From CBDTTW01 sp965363675 (GTDB lineage: Bacteria; Bacteroidota; Rhodothermia; Rhodothermales; DASSAV01), in the NCBI GenBank assembly GCA_965363675.1, contig CBDTTW010000209.1, forward strand, positions 1-5,001: a DNA stretch of 5,001 nt, given 5' to 3'. Both the position numbers and the translations under genes were made by a program. Below are positions 1 through 5,001 of this stretch, one piece after another; within the stretch, counting starts at the first letter, position 1; every line of letters begins with the position of its first letter. The notes beneath the pieces were generated by a model. The model searched no databases, was not told where the DNA came from, and worked only from the letters and a program-made list of their open reading frames with translations.

Positions 1-608
1 CCCAGGGCGGCGCGCTGCCGGAGCCGGTGTTCTTCCAGCGCGGCGCGGCCGTAGATCGGCACGCCGTTGTTGATGGTGTGCACCCCCTCGGCCGTCCCGA
101 GGAAGTCCGCCAGGTCCGTGGCGCGCGCCTCCTGCACCACCACGAACGGCCCGCCGAAGCGGCGCAGGGCGCGGCGCGCCTGCCAGTCGCGGAGAGCGGC
201 CTGGCGCGCCTTGAGATAGCCCGCCGATTGGGTGATGTGCACCACGGCCACCGTCGGCAGAGCGGCGAGGCGCGCCGCCGCCAGCAGGTCCAGGCCGTCC
301 TCCAGGTTCTGCTTGTTCAGGTGGAGGATGTCCGGGCGCAGGCGCGTCCACTCCGCCGCGATGGCGCGGGGGGCGCGGGGGGCGGGCTGCAACGTGCGCA
401 GGCGGCGGTCGTAGGTGTTGGTGTACTCGGCGCGGACGACCTCGCCGAAGGCCGCGAACTTCTCGGACAGCTCGTCCATGCGGGCGTGCCGCGACGCCCA
501 AAGCACGGTTTCGTGCCCCCGGCCGGCCAGTTCCTGCGCCAGGTAGAGCAGGTGGATCTCCCCGCCGCCGCGAGACCCCGACGAGGTGGAAACGAAAAGG
601 ATGCGCAT
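1..608 (-). CDS. Glycosyltransferase, GT4-like (GT-B fold), N-terminal part; runs off left edge
   Basis: The minus-strand frame starting with ATG at 608 stays open to the window edge, giving 202 complete codons and no stop. The N-terminus MRILFVSTSS, followed by a glycine-rich loop (G14-G16, then E17-I18-H19) and the helix LLYLAQELAGRGHETVLW, is the first Rossmann strand-loop-helix of GT-B glycosyltransferases. A second strand reads RPDILHLNKQN (residues 91-101), and another reads TVAVVHITQS (119-128), where family members often have a conserved His. T-I-N-N-G-V-P at 178-184 matches the 'IPNGVD' segment that links the acceptor domain to the nucleotide-sugar-binding domain. The C-terminal domain that binds the donor sugar, with its usual E-x7-E motif, lies outside the window, so donor and acceptor are unknown. 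Such enzymes usually act in the cytoplasm on polysaccharide, LPS or glycolipid synthesis. I chose the ATG at 608 because no upstream in-frame start is evident and the first beta strand begins immediately; no Shine-Dalgarno precedes it. Confidence 0.85.
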   Translation of the reverse strand, partial: MRILFVSTSSGSRGGGEIHLLYLAQELAGRGHETVLWASRHARMDELSEKFAAFGEVVRAEYTNTYDRRLRTLQPAPRAPRAIAAEWTRLRPDILHLNKQNLEDGLDLLAAARLAALPTVAVVHITQSAGYLKARQAALRDWQARRALRRFGGPFVVVQEARATDLADFLGTAEGVHTINNGVPIYGRAALEEHRLRQRAAL

Positions 609-700
609 AGGGGCCGCAGGATCGTCGCGTGGAGGAAACGCCCACGGTGAATATACAGCCCGCGCCGAACTACGGGCGGTCTCCGGCGCGGCCGAAAGGC

Positions 701-735
701 AAAATGGGCCTCCACGGCGACGCGTGAAGGCCCAT
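701..735 (-). terminator. Rho-independent terminator of tRNA-Ala
   Basis: On the minus strand a 13-bp stem (arms 735-723 and 716-704) closes a 6-base loop (722-717) and runs into TTTT (704-701, the first T being part of the stem). It starts only three bases after the tRNA 3' end. One pair (727/712) is a G-U wobble in minus-strand RNA but would be a C-A mismatch in plus-strand RNA, so the hairpin is better formed in the tRNA direction. The T tract is short. The hairpin also insulates the downstream glycosyltransferase gene from tRNA transcription. Confidence 0.75.
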
Positions 736-738
736 GCG

Positions 739-811
739 TGGAGCTAAGGAGATTCGAACTCCTGGCCTCTGCAGTGCGATTGCAGCGCTCTACCAGCTGA
801 GCTATAGCCCC
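739..811 (-). tRNA. tRNA-Ala, anticodon CGC
   Basis: A complete 73-base cloverleaf can be folded by eye on the minus strand. It has a 7-bp acceptor stem GGGGCTA/TAGCTCC, D arm GCTC-AGCTGGTA-GAGC, anticodon arm CTGCA-ATCGCAC-TGCAG, a five-base variable loop AGGCC, and T arm AGGAG-TTCGAAT-CTCCT. The discriminator base is A (position 739). The anticodon is CGC (plus-strand bases 776-778), which reads the alanine codon GCG. The acceptor stem has the G3-U70 wobble that is the known identity determinant for alanyl-tRNA synthetase, which independently supports the alanine call. CCA is not encoded: the bases after the discriminator are CGC. The gene is followed directly by a terminator hairpin and is divergent from aconitase. 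Confidence 0.97.
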
Positions 812-862
812 GGCAAAAACCGCCCGTTTGGCGCGCAAATGGGCCGCGCGGGCAGGACTGCT

Positions 863-892
863 AATATAACAAGCCGCCGTGCCGAATGCCAG
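863..892 (-). promoter_or_regulatory. Possible promoter of tRNA-Ala
   Basis: On the minus strand TATATT (868-863) lies 18 bases downstream of CTGGCA (892-887), which matches four of six bases of the classic -35 box. Transcription would begin near 856, giving a leader of about 45 bases before the tRNA 5' end at 811. The patch CTAATATAACAAG (861-873) is a striking AT-rich island in a very GC-rich region. If the host is Bacteroidota-like, its main sigma factor would prefer different boxes, so the assignment is weak. Confidence 0.3.
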
Positions 893-970
893 AGGCGCCC
901 GCGCCCCAAAGCGGCCGGCGCCAAGTTTTCAAGAGCCGCCGGAGGGCGCGCCGCCGGATAAACATGCGCT

Positions 971-984
971 TTTTGTGAACAAAA
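971..984. repeat. Perfect inverted repeat TTTTGT-GA-ACAAAA (candidate operator)
   Basis: Six-base perfect arms are separated by two bases, inside an AT-rich patch about 85-97 bases upstream of the aconitase start. It overlaps the TTTG of the candidate promoter, where a bound regulator could block or recruit RNA polymerase. The half-sites do not clearly match a regulator I recognise: they share TGTGA with CRP-type sites on one side only and do not match the FNR consensus TTGAT-N4-ATCAA. Function is inferred from position and symmetry only. Confidence 0.4.
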
Positions 985-1007
985 CCCTTCGCCGAACCGT
1001 ACTTTTA
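972..1007 (+). promoter_or_regulatory. Candidate Bacteroidota-type promoter of aconitase
   Basis: TTTG at 972-975 is followed after 24 bases by TACTTTTA at 1000-1007. This resembles the Bacteroidota pattern of TTTG near -33 and TAnnTTTG near -7, with the last base of the -7 box different and the spacing slightly long. Transcription would start near 1014, leaving a leader of roughly 55 bases before the ATG at 1068. A start here would exclude translation from the GTG at 879. Confidence 0.4.
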
Positions 1008-1067
1008 GGACACCCGAGCCGCCTACCAGACGCGCCGTCCACCGGCATTTACCAGACCCACCCGACC

Positions 1068-3818
1068 ATGCAACACGCACCGACCGGCCATAAGATAGAT
1101 TTCTTCGGCGTCCGCGACACCTTCGACACCGGCATGGGGCAGGCGTACCTCTACCGCCTGGACCGCCTCGCCGAAGCCGGCTTCCCCGGCATCGCGCACA
1201 TGCCGCTCTCGATCAAGGTGCTGCTCGAAGCCCTCCTGCGCGAGGCCGACGGCCACATCGTCCGCGAGCAGGACATCCGCACCCTCGCCGCCTACGACCC
1301 GAAGGCCCCCGCCCGCGAGGAGATCCCGTTCATGCCGGCGCGCGTGCTCTTGCAGGACTTTACCGGCGTCCCGGCCGTGGTGGACCTGGCGGCGATGCGC
1401 TCGGCGATGGCCCGCCTCGGCAGCGACCCCAACGAAATCAACCCGCGTGTGCCGGTCAACCTCGTCATCGACCACTCGGTATCGGTCGATGCCTTCGGCA
1501 CCCCCGAGGCGCTCGGCATCAACGCCGACCTGGAGTTCCAGCGCAACCAGGAGCGCTACGCATTCCTGCGGTGGGGCCAGCAGGCGTTCCGTAACTTCCA
1601 CGTGGTGCCTCCAGCCAGCGGCATCTGCCACCAGGTCAACCTGGAGTACATCGCGCGCGGCGTCTGGACGCGCCCGGCCGACGACGGCCTGCCCGTCGTC
1701 TACCCGGATTCGCTCGTCGGCACGGACTCGCACACAACCATGATCAACGGCCTCGGCGTGGTCGGCTGGGGCGTGGGCGGCATCGAGGCCGAGGCCGTCA
1801 TGCTCGGGCAGCCGATCTACATGCTCATGCCCGAGGTCGTCGGGGTGCGCCTGCACGGCCGCCTACGCGAGGGCGCCACGGCTACGGACCTCGTGCTCAC
1901 GATCACGCAGATGCTCCGCAGCTACGGCGTCGTCGGGCGCTTCGTCGAGTTCTTCGGCTCGGGCGTGGCGCATCTTTCCGTGCCGGACCGCGCTACCATC
2001 GGCAACATGGCCCCCGAGTACGGGGCCACGATGGGCTTTTTCCCCATCGACGGCGAAAGCCTGGCCTATCTGCGCCGGACGGGCCGCCCCGAGGAACTGG
2101 TCCGCATGGTCGAGCGCTACACGCGCGCCCAGGGGCTGTTCCTGACGGAGGACATGCCCGAGCCCGAGTTCCTCGACGTGCTCGAACTCGACCTGAGCGA
2201 GGTGCTGCCGACGGTGGCCGGCCCCAAGCGCCCCCAGGACCGCATCCTCCTGTCCGAGGTCAAGAAGTCGTTCGCTACGGCCTTCGCCAGCCCGGTCGGG
2301 CCGAAGGGCTACGGCCGCAAGCCCGACGACATCAAGGCGTGCGCCTCCTACACGACCGCCGAGGGCGAGCAGGTCCAGGTGACGCACGGCGACGTGGTGC
2401 TGGCCTCCATCACGAGCTGCACGAACACGAGCAACCCGAACGTGCTCATCGCCGCCGGCCTCGTGGCCAAGAAGGCCGTCGAGCGCGGGCTGCGCCCCAA
2501 GCCGTACGTCAAGACGAGCCTTGCGCCCGGCTCGCGCGTCGTCACGTCGTACCTGCACGAGGCGGGCCTGCTGCCCTACCTGAACCAGCTCGGCTTCAAC
2601 GTGGTCGGGTACGGCTGCACCACGTGCATCGGCAACTCGGGGCCGCTGCCCGAGCCGGTCGAGGAGGCCATCCGCACGGCCGACCTGATCGTGTCGGGGG
2701 TGCTCTCGGGCAATCGCAACTTCGAGGGGCGCATCCATCCGCTCATCCAGGCCAACTTCCTGGCCTCGCCGCCGCTCGTGGTGGCCTACGCCCTGGCCGG
2801 CTCCGTGGACATCGACCTCGTCACCGAACCCCTCGCCGAGGACCGGCACGGCGCGCCCGTGTACCTGCGCGACCTCTGGCCCTCGACAGCCGAGATTACG
2901 GCCATCACCGGCGAGGTCATTACCCCGGAGATGTTCCGCGCCGCTTACGACGGCATCGAGCAGTCGAACCCCGACTGGAACGTCATCGAGATCCCGGAGG
3001 GCGCGCTCTACGCCTGGAACACTGAGTCCACGTACATCCAGGAGCCGCCCTTCTTCACAGACCTGACCATCGAGCCGCCGCAGGTGCAGCCCATCGAGGG
3101 CGCGCGCGTGCTGCTCAAGGTCGGCGACTCGACGACGACCGACCACATCTCGCCCGCCGGCTCGATCCCCTCGTCCAGCCCGGCCGGGGCCTACCTGATC
3201 GGCAAGGGCGTGCAGCCGCACGACTTCAACTCGTACGGCGCCCGGCGCGGCAACCACGAGGTCATGATGCGCGGCACATTTGCCAACATCCGCATCAAAA
3301 ACCACCTCATGGGCGGCGTCGAAGGCGGCGTGACGGTGCACCTGCCCACCGGCGAGCGCATGAGCATCTACGAAGCCTCGATGCGCTACCAGGAGGCCGG
3401 CATCCCGCTCGTCGTGCTGGCGGGCAAGGACTACGGCATGGGCTCCAGCCGCGACTGGGCGGCCAAGGGCACGATGCTGCTCGGCGTGCGCGCCGTCATC
3501 GCCGAGAGCTACGAGCGCATCCACCGCTCCAACCTGATCGGCATGGGCGTCTTGCCGCTCCAGTACAAGCCCGGCGAGCACGCCGCCGCGCTCGGCCTCG
3601 ACGGCACGGAGGTCTACGGCATTCCCACGGCGGGCGACCTGGAGCCGGGCCAGGAAGTCGCGGTGCACGCCGTGCGCGCCGACGGCAGCACGTTCACCTT
3701 CGGCGCGGTCTGCCGCCTGGATACGCCCATCGAGGTGGACTACTACCGCAACGGCGGCATCCTGCACTACGTGCTGCGCGACTTCCTGAACAAGTCGGCG
3801 GTGGACCAGAACGCCTGA
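1068..3818 (+). CDS. acnA: Aconitate hydratase A (aconitase, AcnA/IRP1 type)
   Basis: This 916-residue cytoplasmic enzyme interconverts citrate and isocitrate through cis-aconitate in the TCA cycle; E. coli AcnA has 891 residues. The sequence follows AcnA nearly end to end: QDFTGVPAVVDLAAMR, VIDHSV (D135, H136), GTDSHTTMINGLGV (D220, H222), SCTNTSNP and YGCTTCIGNSG. Cysteines 451, 517 and 520 are the three ligands of the 4Fe-4S cluster, with the same spacing as in E. coli. Residues up to about 640 form the aconitase core; a linker leads to the swivel domain from about residue 678, holding GDSTTTDHISPAGS, FNSYGARRGNHEVMMRGTFANIR and YGMGSSRDWAAKG (S793, S794, R795). ERIHRSNLIGMGVLPL and a GGILHYVLR end are also typical. 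I chose the ATG at 1068 because homology begins just after it. An in-frame GTG at 879 would add 63 low-complexity residues with no AcnA similarity and would cross the candidate promoter. No Shine-Dalgarno is visible. The stop is TGA. Confidence 0.97.
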   Translation: MQHAPTGHKIDFFGVRDTFDTGMGQAYLYRLDRLAEAGFPGIAHMPLSIKVLLEALLREADGHIVREQDIRTLAAYDPKAPAREEIPFMPARVLLQDFTGVPAVVDLAAMRSAMARLGSDPNEINPRVPVNLVIDHSVSVDAFGTPEALGINADLEFQRNQERYAFLRWGQQAFRNFHVVPPASGICHQVNLEYIARGVWTRPADDGLPVVYPDSLVGTDSHTTMINGLGVVGWGVGGIEAEAVMLGQPIYMLMPEVVGVRLHGRLREGATATDLVLTITQMLRSYGVVGRFVEFFGSGVAHLSVPDRATIGNMAPEYGATMGFFPIDGESLAYLRRTGRPEELVRMVERYTRAQGLFLTEDMPEPEFLDVLELDLSEVLPTVAGPKRPQDRILLSEVKKSFATAFASPVGPKGYGRKPDDIKACASYTTAEGEQVQVTHGDVVLASITSCTNTSNPNVLIAAGLVAKKAVERGLRPKPYVKTSLAPGSRVVTSYLHEAGLLPYLNQLGFNVVGYGCTTCIGNSGPLPEPVEEAIRTADLIVSGVLSGNRNFEGRIHPLIQANFLASPPLVVAYALAGSVDIDLVTEPLAEDRHGAPVYLRDLWPSTAEITAITGEVITPEMFRAAYDGIEQSNPDWNVIEIPEGALYAWNTESTYIQEPPFFTDLTIEPPQVQPIEGARVLLKVGDSTTTDHISPAGSIPSSSPAGAYLIGKGVQPHDFNSYGARRGNHEVMMRGTFANIRIKNHLMGGVEGGVTVHLPTGERMSIYEASMRYQEAGIPLVVLAGKDYGMGSSRDWAAKGTMLLGVRAVIAESYERIHRSNLIGMGVLPLQYKPGEHAAALGLDGTEVYGIPTAGDLEPGQEVAVHAVRADGSTFTFGAVCRLDTPIEVDYYRNGGILHYVLRDFLNKSAVDQNA

Positions 3819-3826
3819 CCGCGCCC

Positions 3827-3864
3827 CGCGCAGGCCGCCCCTCCGGCGGCCTGCGCGCCTGTTT
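3827..3864 (+). terminator. Terminator hairpin after aconitase
   Basis: A perfect 13-bp GC-rich stem (3827-3839 with 3845-3857) closes a five-base loop (CCTCC) and starts eight bases after the aconitase stop. It is followed by CCTGTTTC, a poor U tract, so termination may be incomplete. It lies between aconitase and phosphofructokinase, which are in the same direction 89 bases apart. The stem is perfect on both strands, but only plus-strand transcription is expected here. Confidence 0.75.
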
Positions 3865-3907
3865 CAGGATTATCCGTCCCATCTCCTCTCTCGACGATTC
3901 TACAGCC

Positions 3908-5001
<1,094 letters not shown>

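Noticed and set aside
27..650. A 207-codon plus-strand frame over the glycosyltransferase
   Set aside because: The minus-strand frame gives a clear GT-B N-terminus, whereas this one gives an Arg/Ala/Gly-rich product without motifs.
739..811. The tRNA gene as an integration site for a mobile element
   Set aside because: There is no integrase, no repeated copy of the tRNA 3' end, and the flanks are core genes; the region looks undisturbed.
317..838. A minus-strand frame spanning the tRNA and the start of the glycosyltransferase
   Set aside because: It translates through the tRNA (giving AIAQLVERC..., a typical tRNA-derived false peptide) and then runs out of frame inside the glycosyltransferase.
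934..958. Direct repeat GCCGCCGGA, two copies with a short spacer
   Set aside because: Nine-base GC-only repeats are expected by chance in this composition; there are no further copies or regular spacing.
1863..3767. A 634-codon open reading frame antisense to aconitase
   Set aside because: It lies wholly opposite a confidently identified gene. Its product is rich in Ala, Arg, Gly, His and Asp with no recognisable motif, as expected from the reverse frame of GC-rich codons.

Overview
This is a GC-rich bacterial window carrying core metabolism and translation genes. It holds, in order, a partial glycosyltransferase gene (minus strand, running off the left edge), a tRNA-Ala(CGC) gene (minus) with its own terminator hairpin, a complete aconitase A gene (plus), a strong hairpin terminator, and a nearly complete 6-phosphofructokinase gene (plus, running off the right edge). 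I see no mobile element, CRISPR array, phage gene or defence system.

The host cannot be named from the sequence alone. Three clues point to a high-GC relative of the Bacteroidota/Rhodothermota. None of the three protein starts has a Shine-Dalgarno sequence. The best promoter-like signal before aconitase resembles the Bacteroidota TTTG / TAnnTTTG pattern. The phosphofructokinase is of the 'mixed-substrate' group III type. This is inference and could be wrong.

Layout: bases 1-608 encode the N-terminal half of a GT-B fold glycosyltransferase. Bases 609-738 are a spacer containing the tRNA terminator (701-735). The tRNA lies at 739-811. Bases 812-1067 form a divergent intergenic region between the tRNA and aconitase, with an AT-rich patch near 861-873 and a second at about 969-1008 that carries a perfect inverted repeat and a candidate promoter. 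Aconitase occupies 1068-3818, the intergenic terminator 3827-3864, and phosphofructokinase 3908 to the edge.

Aconitase (citrate to isocitrate in the TCA cycle) and phosphofructokinase (the committing step of glycolysis) are adjacent on the same strand. The hairpin between them suggests they are mostly separate transcription units rather than a tight operon. The long antisense reading frames opposite aconitase and phosphofructokinase are GC-rich shadows, not genes.
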